Assembly: GCF_002379095.1 (NCBI RefSeq)
Contig: NZ_NBZV01000001.1
Coordinates: 1-64,000, forward strand
DNA length: 64,000 nt
Origin: Polaromonas sp. AER18D-145
GTDB taxonomy: Bacteria; Pseudomonadota; Gammaproteobacteria; Burkholderiales; Burkholderiaceae_C
Reading direction: 5' to 3'
This document shows, piece by piece, positions 51,803 to 61,748 of the stretch (within the stretch, counting starts at the first letter, position 1; each line of letters opens with the position of its first letter). Below the pieces are notes generated by a model, which did no database searches, was not told the origin of the DNA, and saw nothing but the letters and a program-made list of their open reading frames with translations. Both the position numbers and the translations under genes were made by a program.

Positions 51803-51847
51803 TAGCTGCTTGCGCGTGTATTGATTGGGCTGAGGCCATATTTTGTT
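51790..51847 (+). repeat. Dispersed repeat family A copy spanning the rph stop codon
   Basis: It reads GCTCCTGAATTGATAGCTGC, TTGCGCGTGTATTGATTGGG, CTGAGGCCATATTTTG. Head, box, centre and tail match the family. It begins within the last codons of rph and ends just before the rdgB start. Confidence 0.75.
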
Positions 51848-51848
51848 T

Positions 51849-52448
51849 ATGAAAATCGTACTTGCATCGAACAACCACGGAAAACTGGCCGAACTCCAGG
51901 CCATGCTGGCGCCGCTGGGCGTGACGCTGGTGAAGCAGTCCGACCTGGGCATCCCGGAGGCCGAGGAACCTTTTCGAACCTTTGTCGAAAACGCCCTGGC
52001 CAAGGCGCGTCACGCGTCGCGCCTGAGCGGCCTGCCGGCGCTGGCCGACGACGCCGGCCTGTGTGTCGATGCCTTTGGCGGCCTGCCGGGCGTGGACACG
52101 GCTTTTTACGCCACGCAGTTTGGCTACGACAAAGGCGACGACAACAATGTGCGCGCCCTGCTCGAGCAGATGGCGGGCATGGACCAGCGCCGTGCCGCGC
52201 TGGTCAGCACCCTGGTGGCGCTGCGGTCTGCCGACGACCCCGAGCCTCTGATTGCGGTGGGCCGGGTCAGCGGCGAGATCGCCCGCGAGCCGGTGGGCAG
52301 CAACGGTTTTGGTTTTGACCCGGTGATGTACATTCCGGCCTTCGGCAAGACCTTTGCGCAATTGCCGGTCGAGGTGAAAAACGCCAACAGCCACCGCGGC
52401 ATGGCGGCACGCCAGATGATGGACCTGATGCGCGAGCTCTGGTTGTGA
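51849..52448 (+). CDS. rdgB: XTP/dITP diphosphatase (non-canonical purine NTPase)
   Basis: This 199-residue enzyme of the Ham1 family hydrolyses dITP, dXTP and XTP to keep deaminated purines out of DNA. MKIVLASNNHGKLAELQAML (substrate Lys and Asn), EPFRTFVENALAKARHASRL, ALADDAGLCVDAFGGLPGVD (metal site) and FGFDPVMYIPAFGKTFAQLP. The ATG at 51849 gives the family start. It lies between rph and hemW, the classic order. Confidence 0.96.
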   Translation: MKIVLASNNHGKLAELQAMLAPLGVTLVKQSDLGIPEAEEPFRTFVENALAKARHASRLSGLPALADDAGLCVDAFGGLPGVDTAFYATQFGYDKGDDNNVRALLEQMAGMDQRRAALVSTLVALRSADDPEPLIAVGRVSGEIAREPVGSNGFGFDPVMYIPAFGKTFAQLPVEVKNANSHRGMAARQMMDLMRELWL

Positions 52449-52467
52449 GCGCTTTCGCTTTCTTCTT

Positions 52468-53715
52468 ATGACCTTCCCCATTCCTGTTGTCAGCGCGTCG
52501 CCCTTGGAGGAAACCGGGGCGGGGCTCAAGGACATCCAGCACTACATGCGCGACGGCACGCTGCAGCTGAGCGCCTTGCCGCCGCTGTCGCTGTATGTGC
52601 ACCTGCCCTGGTGCCTGAAAAAATGCCCCTACTGCGATTTCAATTCGCACGAGGCGCAGGGCGAACTGCCCGAGCAGCGTTACCTCGACGCGCTGATGGC
52701 CGACCTCGAAGCCTCGCTGCCGCTGATCTGGGGCCGCACGGTGCACAGCATCTTCATTGGCGGCGGCACGCCCAGCCTGTTTTCGCCGCAAGCCATTGAC
52801 CGCCTGCTGGGCGACATCCGCGCGCGGCTGCGGCTGGAGCCGGACTGCGAAATCACGCTCGAAGCCAACCCCGGCACGTTTGAGAAACACCGCTTCAAGG
52901 CCTTTCGCAGCGCCGGGGTCACGCGGCTGTCTGTTGGTGTGCAGAGCTTTGACGACAGGCACCTGAAAGCCCTGGGCCGCGTGCATGACCGCGCCCAGGC
53001 ACTTGCCGCGGTCGAAGAGGCCGCGCAGGCCTTTGACACCTTCAACCTCGACATCATGTACGCGCTGCCGGGCCAGACGCTGGAGAACCTGGAGCAGGAC
53101 ATGCGGCAGGCGCTGGCGCTGCAGCCGCCGCATATCTCGATTTACCACCTGACGGTTGAACCGAACACCTACTTCGCCAAGTACCCGCCAGCGCTTCCGG
53201 AAGAAGACGACGCCTACGCCATGCTGGACCGCATCACCGAACTGACCGGCGTGGCGGGCATGGACCGGTACGAAGTGTCGGCTTACGCCCGGCCCGGCCA
53301 CCGCTGCCTGCACAACCTGAACTACTGGAAGTTCGGCGACTATCTCGGCATAGGTGCTGGCGCCCACAGCAAACTCAGTTTTGCGCACCGCGTGGTGCGC
53401 CAGGTGCGCTTTCGGGAGCCCAGGCTCTACATGGACAAGGCGTTCGCCGGCACGCCCGTGGCGCAGGACACCGAGGTCAGCCGCGCCGACCTGCCGTTTG
53501 AGTTCATGCTTAACGTCCTGCGCCTGCGAGAGGGCTTCAAGCTGCAGGACTTTGCAGAAAAAACCGGCTTGCCGTTGACGGCGATCCAGGCCGGGCTGGA
53601 CGAGGCCGAACGCAAGGGCCTGATCGAGCGCGACTTTGCGCGTGTCAAGCCGACCGAGCACGGCTTTGACTTCCTGAACGATTTGCAGATGCTCTTTCTC
53701 GGACCCGAACAGTAA
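52468..53715 (+). CDS. hemW: Radical SAM family heme chaperone HemW
   Basis: This 415-residue protein was long misnamed as oxygen-independent coproporphyrinogen oxidase; HemW proteins bind heme and deliver it to respiratory enzymes. The cluster motif CLKKCPYCDFNSHE is C-x3-C-x2-C. SIFIGGGTPSLFSPQAIDRL, EANPGTFEKHRFKAFRSAGV and LSVGVQSFDDRHLKALGRVH are standard. The C-terminal HTH-like segment has FMLNVLRLREGF. Members lack the fourth CxxxCxxC-C feature of HemN. An N-terminal extension of about 35 residues precedes the core. Confidence 0.94.
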   Translation: MTFPIPVVSASPLEETGAGLKDIQHYMRDGTLQLSALPPLSLYVHLPWCLKKCPYCDFNSHEAQGELPEQRYLDALMADLEASLPLIWGRTVHSIFIGGGTPSLFSPQAIDRLLGDIRARLRLEPDCEITLEANPGTFEKHRFKAFRSAGVTRLSVGVQSFDDRHLKALGRVHDRAQALAAVEEAAQAFDTFNLDIMYALPGQTLENLEQDMRQALALQPPHISIYHLTVEPNTYFAKYPPALPEEDDAYAMLDRITELTGVAGMDRYEVSAYARPGHRCLHNLNYWKFGDYLGIGAGAHSKLSFAHRVVRQVRFREPRLYMDKAFAGTPVAQDTEVSRADLPFEFMLNVLRLREGFKLQDFAEKTGLPLTAIQAGLDEAERKGLIERDFARVKPTEHGFDFLNDLQMLFLGPEQ

Positions 53716-54025
53716 AAACCGCAGCCGCCTTGTGGTCGGCGCCCAGATTTGACGGAAGCGATGTCCCCGAGGAGGGGGCATGGCAGGCAGGGATGCGCAC
53801 CGAAAGACATTTGCCCAAGCATCCCTTGCGCATCTAGAGCTGTTGTTTTTTTGAAAAATGACGATAGTTGGTGTCATCTTCCTACAAATTGACGATTGAA
53901 GACAGATCACATTTGCGGTTGATTTCACTCTTGGTCTGACTCGAATTTGTCAAAAAACGAGCCCGGCCACCAATAAATCATCGGCTCTTTTTTTACAACC
54001 TGTCTCAACCTTTTAGGACGACATC
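53716..54025. other. 310-base intergenic region before the beta-barrel gene
   Basis: The first part has a hairpin GATGCGCA...TGCGCATC with a 27-base loop (53792-53834), followed by TTGTTTTTTT, a weak candidate terminator for hemW. The second part (53850-54025) is AT-rich with a GAGCC...GGCTC hairpin ending in seven T residues (53960-53997), just upstream of the next gene. That could act as an attenuator. No clear promoter or coding sequence. Confidence 0.5.
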
Positions 54026-54889
54026 ATGACAGCATCAAAATTCCCCGCAGCCAGGCGCGGACTAGGGCTTATCGCTCTGGCGGTACTGGCAACTGTTTCC
54101 AGCTCCGGCGCCTTTGCGCAAGACGAGACCACCGGTCCGTATATTGGCGGCAACATCGGTCGCACCCGCGCCGACTTTAACAACGATTCCATCAACCAAA
54201 CTCTGGCCGGTCAGGGCTTGAGGGCTACTTCCGCGACTGAAGACAACAGCGGCACCGGCTACAAGCTGTTCGGCGGCTACCAGCTCAACCGTAATTTTGC
54301 GGTGGAAGGTGGTTATTTTGATTTGGGTAAGTCTAGCTACACGGTTAACGCCAACCGAATTGTCGATAACGCAGCCGGCACCTTCAACGGTGAAACTCGC
54401 GTTCGCGGCCTGAACCTCGATCTGGTGGGCATGCTGCCGGTGTCGGATCGCTTTTCCGTCTTCGGTCGCGTTGGTGCGGCTTATGCACAAAGCAGGGCCA
54501 GCTTCAACAGCACCGGCGCCGTACCAGTGAACACTTCCAACACGCGTAAGAACGACACCAACCTCAAAGTCGGTGTTGGTATGCAGTACGCCATCACGCA
54601 AGCGTTGGCTGTGCGTGCCGAACTGGAACGCTACCGCATCAATGACCCGGTCAGGAACCGCGGCCACATCGACATGGCCTCAGTTGGCCTGGTCTACCGT
54701 TTTGGCCCCAAAGCCCAGACCCCTGTTGCGCAAGCTTACGTGCCAGCAGCCGTTGTCGCGCCTGCACCAGCTCCGGTGTATGTCGCGCCACCGCCACCGC
54801 CGCCTGCTCCTGTTGTCGTCGCGCCAGCCGCCGCGCCAATGCCCGCCTACGAGCCGCCAGTCCGTCCGGCTAAACAGGGTCGCAACTAA
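54026..54889 (+). CDS. Outer-membrane beta-barrel protein with Pro-rich tail
   Basis: This 287-residue protein has a Sec signal peptide (about 1-32, ending SSGAFAQD). An OmpA-type eight-strand barrel follows (about 35-225: TGPYIGGNIGRTRADFN, TGYKLFGGYQLNRNFAVEGG, HIDMASVGLVYRFG as the last strand). Instead of the OmpA peptidoglycan-binding domain it ends in a 55-residue Pro/Ala/Val tail (YVAPPPPPPAPVVVAPAAAP). It is probably a truncated OmpA/OprF relative, or a surface protein whose tail reaches the periplasm. Confidence 0.8.
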   Translation: MTASKFPAARRGLGLIALAVLATVSSSGAFAQDETTGPYIGGNIGRTRADFNNDSINQTLAGQGLRATSATEDNSGTGYKLFGGYQLNRNFAVEGGYFDLGKSSYTVNANRIVDNAAGTFNGETRVRGLNLDLVGMLPVSDRFSVFGRVGAAYAQSRASFNSTGAVPVNTSNTRKNDTNLKVGVGMQYAITQALAVRAELERYRINDPVRNRGHIDMASVGLVYRFGPKAQTPVAQAYVPAAVVAPAPAPVYVAPPPPPPAPVVVAPAAAPMPAYEPPVRPAKQGRN

Positions 54890-54989
54890 AGTCAGCTGTG
54901 GGGGTTACGGGGTTAAAAACTTCCGCGCCCCCCCTTGCTTGACCTGATACGGCGGAATGGTCCGCTGATTCAGCAATCGGCAAAGAGAC

Positions 54990-55087
54990 AGCACGAACGA
55001 GACCCACACGACCCCTGCGGTTGTGTGGGTCCTCTGTCAAGGCATGGCGGGACAGGGTTACCATGAAAATGCCCTGACGTGTCAGGG
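54990..55087. repeat. Two hairpins upstream of the L,D-transpeptidase gene
   Basis: GACCCACAC (55001-55009) pairs with GTGTGGGTC (55023-55031) across 13 bases, and CCCTGAC-GT-GTCAGGG (55072-55087) is a perfect 7-bp hairpin. Neither is followed by a T-run. The gap between the barrel gene and the next start is 267 bases and has no coding sequence. Confidence 0.5.
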
Positions 55088-55156
55088 TCAAGCCTGCATA
55101 ATGCGACGATAAAGCCTGCCGTGACAGGTTACCGTCTCGCGCACAGGAACACCACG

Positions 55157-56041
55157 ATGCCAACTCAGATAAATAGAGATGAACGCAGGTTTTGGGCTGA
55201 GCTGCCGCGAGCCAGCTTTACACGCTCGGTTGCCGTCTTTCTGGCCCGAGGCGTCCTTCTCGGCGCAGTCACGGTCAGCGCACTGATACTTCCAGCCGCG
55301 GCCGCGGCCGCACCGAACGCACCTTCCTTGAGCGCGCCAGACCCCGCCGCAGCCCCGCGTGACCATGGCAGCGCCTCGGCAGCCGTCGAACCGCAGGTCG
55401 CGCCCGCTCAGCTTGTCAGGTTGGCCAACTTTGGCCAGGAAATGTCATCGCCGGAGTCCCGGAAATTGGCCGAGTGGGTGGTCGACTCAGCCGACAACGG
55501 CAAGTTGCCCTTCATGATCATCGACAAGGTGCAGGCTCGTGTGTTCATGTTCGATGCACAGGGACAGCTTCGAGGCGCTGCTAACGCGCTGTTGGGGCTG
55601 GCCGTGGGTGATGACTCCGTTCCCGGTATTGGCCAGCGCAAGCTTTCGAGCATTCGTCCGGCGGAGCGCACCACGCCTGCCGGTCGTTTCGTGGCTTCAC
55701 TGGACCGGGATATCCACGGCCAGGAGGTTCTCTGGGTGGACTACGACAGTGCCCTTTCGCTGCACCGGGTCGTGACGGGTCAGCCCAAGGAGCGCCGGGC
55801 CGAGCGCCTGGCCACACCGAGTCCACTGGACAACCGCATTTCCTTTGGCTGCATCAATGTGCCGGTCAAGTTCTACGAAAACGTGGTGAGCCCGTCGTTC
55901 ACCGGGACAAATGGCATCGTCTATATCCTGCCGGAAACCCGCTCGGCCCGCGAAGTTTTCGGCTCGTACGATGTTCAGGATTCTTCGCGCAAACAAGCCG
56001 CGGCCAAGGTGGCTCCGGCAGCTGACGCCAGCGCCAGATAA
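55157..56041 (+). CDS. L,D-transpeptidase-like protein
   Basis: This 294-residue protein has a signal anchor or signal peptide (about 22-52, ending in AAAAAAP). A YkuD-like domain (about 110-275) includes LPFMIIDKVQARVFMFDAQG, TTPAGRFVASLDRDIHGQEV and the catalytic region ISFGCINVPVKFYENVV with Cys at 232. In classical members this reads SHGC(I/V)R(L/M); here the His is Phe and the Arg is Asn, so cross-linking activity is uncertain. The ATG at 55157 has a CAGGAAC site upstream. Confidence 0.7.
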   Translation: MPTQINRDERRFWAELPRASFTRSVAVFLARGVLLGAVTVSALILPAAAAAAPNAPSLSAPDPAAAPRDHGSASAAVEPQVAPAQLVRLANFGQEMSSPESRKLAEWVVDSADNGKLPFMIIDKVQARVFMFDAQGQLRGAANALLGLAVGDDSVPGIGQRKLSSIRPAERTTPAGRFVASLDRDIHGQEVLWVDYDSALSLHRVVTGQPKERRAERLATPSPLDNRISFGCINVPVKFYENVVSPSFTGTNGIVYILPETRSAREVFGSYDVQDSSRKQAAAKVAPAADASAR

Positions 56042-56229
56042 TCCCGCATTCGAGCGTCGCAGGGGCATTTCCCAACTCTGCAGGCGACCTTTCCAAGATC
56101 ACAGGATGTTGGGTTGGCTCGCTAGCTGAAAAGCTGCATGAAGATGCCAGGCACTGGATGGCCATTGCGGCAATTGAGGCCGAGGCAGATAGTCCGCCTC
56201 GGGACAAATTCATCAAGTCGATAGGGGAC

Positions 56230-56317
56230 TGGCGGAAGCGGTGAGATTCGAACTCACGAAAGGTTTCCCTTTGCCGGTTTTCAAGACCGGTGCAATCGAC
56301 CACTCTGCCACGCTTCC
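56230..56317 (-). tRNA. tRNA-Ser (anticodon UGA)
   Basis: This 88-nt class II tRNA has an encoded CCA. The acceptor stem GGAAGCG/CGCTTCC is perfect. The anticodon stem CCGGT/ACCGG has loop CTTGAAA (TGA). A long variable arm (CAAAGGGAAACCTTTC) and T arm GTGAG-TTCGAAT-CTCAC follow. All stems are intact. Confidence 0.96.
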
Positions 56318-56376
56318 AGTTGGGGTATTTTAGCCTCGCCTTCTTGCCGGACGGGGAAGGGTGAGAAAACTCTCTT

Positions 56377-57033
56377 TCAGGCGCTCTGCAGCATGCCCCT
56401 GCTTTCGATAAACGCCACCACCTCCGCCAAGCCCGTGTTGGTCTTCAGGTTGGTCATGACAAAAGGCTTCAAGCCTTTGGCCGTGGTGCGCATGCGGATG
56501 GTGTCGGCTTCCATCACGGCCAGGTCGGCGCCCACGTAGGGCGCCAGGTCGGTTTTGTTGATCACGAACAGATCGCTTTTGGTGATGCCCGGGCCGCCCT
56601 TGCGCGGGATTTTCTCGCCGGCGGCGACGTCGATCACGTAAATCGTCAGGTCGCTGAGTTCGGGGCTGAAGGTCGCGGCCAAGTTGTCGCCGCCGGACTC
56701 GACAAACACCACGTCGGCATCGGGAAAGTCTTCCAGCATGCGGTCGATGGCTTCGAGATTGATCGACGCATCTTCGCGGATGGCGGTGTGCGGGCAGCCG
56801 CCGGTTTCCACGCCCATGATGCGTTCGGCGTCCAGCGCGCCGCTGACGGTCAGGATGCGCTGGTCTTCCTTGGTGTAGATGTCGTTGGTGATGGCCACCA
56901 GGTCGTACTTGTCCTTCATGGCCTTGCACAGCATTTCCAGCAGGGTGGTTTTGCCGGAGCCGACGGGGCCGCCTATGCCCACGCGCAGCGGTGGCAGTTT
57001 CTTGGTGCGATTGGCGATGTGGTGCAGACTCAT
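56377..57033 (-). CDS. ureG: Urease accessory GTPase UreG
   Basis: This 218-residue GTPase powers nickel delivery to apo-urease with UreE and UreF (and UreD/H). P-loop [20 protein letters not shown], metal-invariant [20 protein letters not shown] (the CPH nickel site), [19 protein letters not shown] and [15 protein letters not shown] (G4) are complete. The ATG at 57033 gives a start [10 protein letters not shown] with family match; the upstream frame runs through repeat B DNA. It is the last gene of the urease cluster here. Confidence 0.97.
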   Translation of the reverse strand: MSLHHIANRTKKLPPLRVGIGGPVGSGKTTLLEMLCKAMKDKYDLVAITNDIYTKEDQRILTVSGALDAERIMGVETGGCPHTAIREDASINLEAIDRMLEDFPDADVVFVESGGDNLAATFSPELSDLTIYVIDVAAGEKIPRKGGPGITKSDLFVINKTDLAPYVGADLAVMEADTIRMRTTAKGLKPFVMTNLKTNTGLAEVVAFIESRGMLQSA

Positions 57034-57100
57034 GGTGCCCCCACGTTTGCCGCCAAGGCGGCTGCACTGCCCCCCGAGGGGGCGTGATCTTGCTTGAAGC
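57031..57100 (+). repeat. GC-rich dispersed repeat (family B) between ureF and ureG
   Basis: It reads GGTGCCCCCACGTTTGCCGC, CAAGGCGGCTGCACTGCCCC, CCGAGGGGGCGTGATCTTGC. The CCCCCCGAGGGGG core and CCCCCACG head are shared with the other B copies. It abuts the ureG start codon and may supply part of its leader. Confidence 0.7.
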
Positions 57101-57115
57101 GGTTCTGCGTTGCAA

Positions 57116-57814
57116 TCATGATCGGAATAACCTTGAGTATTGGGTTTCGTGTTGCGATGAAAGAATCGCCAGCATGGGCGAAAAGGCCTGGCGTTCGTGG
57201 TCTTCAAGCGCCATGGCCGTGGTGATGGCCGCCGGGATTTCTGCGGCCAGCCGTGCCAGGATGCGCTGGCCGGCGCTCTGGCCCAGCGGCACCGATTTGA
57301 GCGCGGCCTGCATCATGTTTTCGGCCCAACCGAAGGCATAGGCCGTCAAACAGTCGGACACTCCGGCGGTCAGCGGCGAAGCGGCCAGCGCAAAGGTGAC
57401 GGGGTAGGTCGGTGGCAACTTCGCGCAGGCGTCGATATCTGCGTTGCTGACGCTGTGGTGGTTGCGCAGCCACTCGAGCAGCGAGCGGCCCATCTGCTCT
57501 GCCTGCGCCCGCAGCTCGCTGGTTTCGCGGGTCTGCAGCACCCAGTCGTTGAGGGCCTTCACCTGGTCGAGCGCGCCGCTGCGCCAGGCCGGAATCGCCT
57601 GTGCGATCACGGCCAGGTCGCCGCGCGCCAGACTCAGGTGCAACTGGTCGCTGAGCCAGTCCGATGCTATGCTTTCTGTAGCTACTCCCGACCGTTCCAC
57701 GCCGGCTTCCAGCCCTTCTGAGTAGGAGAATCCGCCGACGGGCAGGGCCGGGGAGGCCAGCCAGATCAACTGCAGCAGGCTGGCGGCCGGCAGGGGCTGG
57801 GCCGTCGCGTTCAA
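57116..57814 (-). CDS. ureF: Urease accessory protein UreF
   Basis: This 232-residue helical protein recruits UreG to the UreD-urease complex and gates fidelity of activation. [20 protein letters not shown] and [20 protein letters not shown] are the conserved N-terminal segments, and [20 protein letters not shown] the C-terminal dimer region. It overlaps ureE by four bases. Length is typical (about 225). Confidence 0.94.
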   Translation of the reverse strand: MNATAQPLPAASLLQLIWLASPALPVGGFSYSEGLEAGVERSGVATESIASDWLSDQLHLSLARGDLAVIAQAIPAWRSGALDQVKALNDWVLQTRETSELRAQAEQMGRSLLEWLRNHHSVSNADIDACAKLPPTYPVTFALAASPLTAGVSDCLTAYAFGWAENMMQAALKSVPLGQSAGQRILARLAAEIPAAITTAMALEDHERQAFSPMLAILSSQHETQYSRLFRS

Positions 57815-58446
57815 TGGCTGTGCGGCTTGTGTGGGTGGATCTGGATCGCGACCGGCTGCACTTCGTGGTGCGTGTGCTCATGGCCGTGATCGTGCCCATG
57901 CTTGCAGTCAGGACCGTGCACGTGCGGCGCGGGTGCCGCCACCGGCGCGTGCGCGTGGGAATGGCCGCCCTCGTGTGCATGGCCATGGCCGCCGGCGCTG
58001 TAGGCGCCGCCTTCGGGCTCGAAGGACTCGCTGACTTCGTTGACGATCAAATGCATGGAGCGCAGCATGTCGGCCAGCACATGGTCGGGTTCTATCTTCA
58101 GGTGGTCGGGCTTGAGTTCAATCGGCACATGGCGGTTACCAAGATGGTAGGCCGCGCGCGTCAGGTCGAACGGTGAGCCGTGGGTTGCACAAGCGGTGAT
58201 GCGCAGCACGGTCTGCGGCGCGGAAATGACCTTCACCATGGACCCGTCTTCGGCAATCAGCACATCACCGCCGCGCACCAGCGTGCCGCGCGGCAAGAAG
58301 ATGCCGAGCTGGCGGCCCAGCGAGTCGGTGGCCTCGAAGCGGCTTTTCTGGCGGATGTCCCAGTCGAGTTCGACCGTGGCCGCGCGCTTGAGCAGCACGG
58401 GTGCCAGGCCGGCGCCCTGCGGCATGATTTTGGAAACCTGAAGCAT
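57811..58446 (-). CDS. ureE: Urease accessory nickel chaperone UreE
   Basis: This 211-residue nickel metallochaperone has a peptide-binding N-terminal domain, the metal-binding domain with [20 protein letters not shown] and [20 protein letters not shown] (the dimer-interface His), and a very His-rich tail (about residues 150-211: [38 protein letters not shown]) that can store several Ni ions. It lies 14 bases downstream of ureC. Confidence 0.96.
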   Translation of the reverse strand: MLQVSKIMPQGAGLAPVLLKRAATVELDWDIRQKSRFEATDSLGRQLGIFLPRGTLVRGGDVLIAEDGSMVKVISAPQTVLRITACATHGSPFDLTRAAYHLGNRHVPIELKPDHLKIEPDHVLADMLRSMHLIVNEVSESFEPEGGAYSAGGHGHAHEGGHSHAHAPVAAPAPHVHGPDCKHGHDHGHEHTHHEVQPVAIQIHPHKPHSH

Positions 58447-58460
58447 GGAGAAAATTCAGT

Positions 58461-60254
<1,794 letters not shown>

Positions 60255-60261
60255 CAACGGA

Positions 60262-60338
60262 CTCCCGTAGGGCCGCCCCAAGGGAGGCCAGCGCCCCCTC
60301 GGGGGGCAGTGAATACACAAAGTGATGAACGTGGGGGC
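60262..60338 (-). repeat. GC-rich dispersed repeat (family B) between ureB and ureC
   Basis: On the minus strand it reads ATGCCCCCACGTTCATCACT, TTGTGTATTCACTGCCCCCC, GAGGGGGCGCTGGCCTCCCT and TGGGGCGGCCC. It has the same module order as 47998-48076 and fills the ureB-ureC gap. Confidence 0.8.
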
Positions 60339-60339
60339 A

Positions 60340-60645
60340 TCAAACTTTTCCCTGTACCAGGCCGCGAAAGCCGTAAATTTTTCGTTCACCGGCGAAGTCC
60401 ACCAGCTCCACCGTGCGTTGTTGTCCGGGCTCGAAACGCACGGCGGTGCCGGAGGCGATGTTGAGCCGCATGCCCTGCGCGGCGGCGCGATCAAAAGCCA
60501 GCGCGCCGTTGGTTTCGGCAAAGTGGTAGTGCGAGCCGACCTGGATGGGCCGGTCGGCGCTGTTTTGCACCACCACGGTCAGGGTACGGCGCCCGGTATT
60601 GAGTGCGTGGTCGGGGCCGTCGGTTATCAGTTCGCCGGGGATCAT
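60340..60645 (-). CDS. ureB: Urease beta subunit
   Basis: This 101-residue structural subunit matches the family (about 101-106). [20 protein letters not shown] and [20 protein letters not shown] are the conserved segments; [20 protein letters not shown] follows, and the end is [12 protein letters not shown]. It is translated from a start 15 bases after hupE. Confidence 0.97.
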   Translation of the reverse strand: MIPGELITDGPDHALNTGRRTLTVVVQNSADRPIQVGSHYHFAETNGALAFDRAAAQGMRLNIASGTAVRFEPGQQRTVELVDFAGERKIYGFRGLVQGKV

Positions 60646-60660
60646 GAAAACTCCTCTTTT

Positions 60661-61278
60661 TCAGGCGAAGCTGCCGAGCAGGGCCAGGCCAAAAATGGCG
60701 ACGCCGGCGCCGGCCAGGCGCGGCACCCAGACGCTGGCATGGCGCAAGGCCCAGCCTGCAGCCACCCCGGCAGCGTGCAGCAGCGCGGTGGCGGCCAGCA
60801 TGCCGGCCACGACCGGCAGGGCATTCGCATCCCCGGCCAGCTCATAACCATGGGCCAGGCCGTGGAAAACGGCAAACACGCCGACCAGGGCCGCGGCGGC
60901 GATGCCGGGAACGCGCCAGCGCGTCAGCACCAGCAGGCCGATCACCAGCAGCGAGCTCGCGATCATCGGTTCGACGGCCTGCAATTGCACGCCCTGCAGG
61001 CCGAGGAAGGCGCCGGCCAGCAGCATGGCGGAAAAACCGAGCGGCGCCCACAGCAGATCGGGCCAGGCACGGCGCGCGGCCAGCGCGCTCCACAGGCCCA
61101 CCGCGACCATGGCCGCCAGGTGGTCCAGGCCGGTCAGCGGATGCAGGAAACCGCTCATGAAGGCGCTGGCGTGGCCGTGCGCGGCCTCGCCGACTTCAGT
61201 GCCAGTATGGGCGCTAGCCACCGCCGACAGGGCGCAAGCAGCTATCAAAAAAAGAGCGTTTTTGGCTTTGATGGACAT
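60661..61278 (-). CDS. hupE: HupE/UreJ family nickel transporter
   Basis: This 205-residue inner-membrane protein has six or seven helices after a signal peptide, and conserved metal-handling histidines: AHTGTEVGEAAHGH at the mature N-terminus, FLHPLTGLDHLAAMVAVGLW (the family signature) and VFHGLAHGYELAG. It is thought to import nickel (or cobalt) for urease. It is placed between ureA and ureB, as in several betaproteobacteria. Residues about 6-20 (KNALFLIAACAL...) are encoded by a copy of dispersed repeat A, so its signal peptide is repeat-derived. Confidence 0.9.
   Translation of the reverse strand: MSIKAKNALFLIAACALSAVASAHTGTEVGEAAHGHASAFMSGFLHPLTGLDHLAAMVAVGLWSALAARRAWPDLLWAPLGFSAMLLAGAFLGLQGVQLQAVEPMIASSLLVIGLLVLTRWRVPGIAAAALVGVFAVFHGLAHGYELAGDANALPVVAGMLAATALLHAAGVAAGWALRHASVWVPRLAGAGVAIFGLALLGSFA
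61207..61264 (-). repeat. Dispersed repeat family A copy encoding the HupE signal peptide
   Basis: On the minus strand it reads AACGCTCTTTTTTTGATAGC, TGCTTGCGCCCTGTCGGCGG and TGGCTAGCGCC. The head and the GATAGCTGCTTGCGCC box are identical to intergenic copies; the tail is looser. It is in frame NALFLIAACA in hupE. Confidence 0.65.
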
Positions 61279-61298
61279 GGTGTTGTTCTCGGGTGGGC

Positions 61299-61601
61299 TT
61301 AAACAATCGGCTGGTGCACGGTGACCAGCTTGGTCCCGTCGGGGAAGGTGGCTTCGACCTGGATGTCGGGGATCAGCTCGGGGATGCCGTCCATCACGTC
61401 GGCACGGGTCAAAATCGTCCGGCCTTCGCTCATGAGCTGGGCCACGGTTTTGCCGTCGCGTGCACCTTCCATCACGGCGGCGCTGATCAGCGCGACGGCT
61501 TCCGGGTAGTTCAGTTTCAGGCCGCGGGCCTGGCGCCTCTCGGCCAGCAGCGCGGCCGTGAAGATCAGCAGCTTGTCTTTTTCTCTGGGGGTCAGTTCCA
61601 T
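61299..61601 (-). CDS. ureA: Urease gamma subunit
   Basis: This 100-residue subunit has exactly the family length. [40 protein letters not shown] and [24 protein letters not shown] segments (here [10 protein letters not shown]) are conserved. It is the first urease gene here. No ureD lies upstream, where it would be expected. A 147-base gap separates it from the divergent permease-kinase gene and should hold both promoters. Confidence 0.97.
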   Translation of the reverse strand: MELTPREKDKLLIFTAALLAERRQARGLKLNYPEAVALISAAVMEGARDGKTVAQLMSEGRTILTRADVMDGIPELIPDIQVEATFPDGTKLVTVHQPIV

Positions 61602-61748
61602 GGGTTCTCCGGGGTCGGCTGCAGCAGTGGACGCTCTGCCGGGGTGCAAGAATGGTGCCACAGGAACAAGGCGTGCAGCGCTGGTTTTCCCTCTGTGGCA
61701 TGGAATCTGCACTTGATGAGGCTCCGCCTTATGACGTATTGACACCCC

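Noticed and set aside
57660..57720. Possible family A repeat inside ureF (GCTATGCTTTCTGTAGCTAC)
   Set aside because: Only the head and a loose GGCTTCCAGCCC tail match, UreF length is normal, and the encoded residues fit the family alignment.
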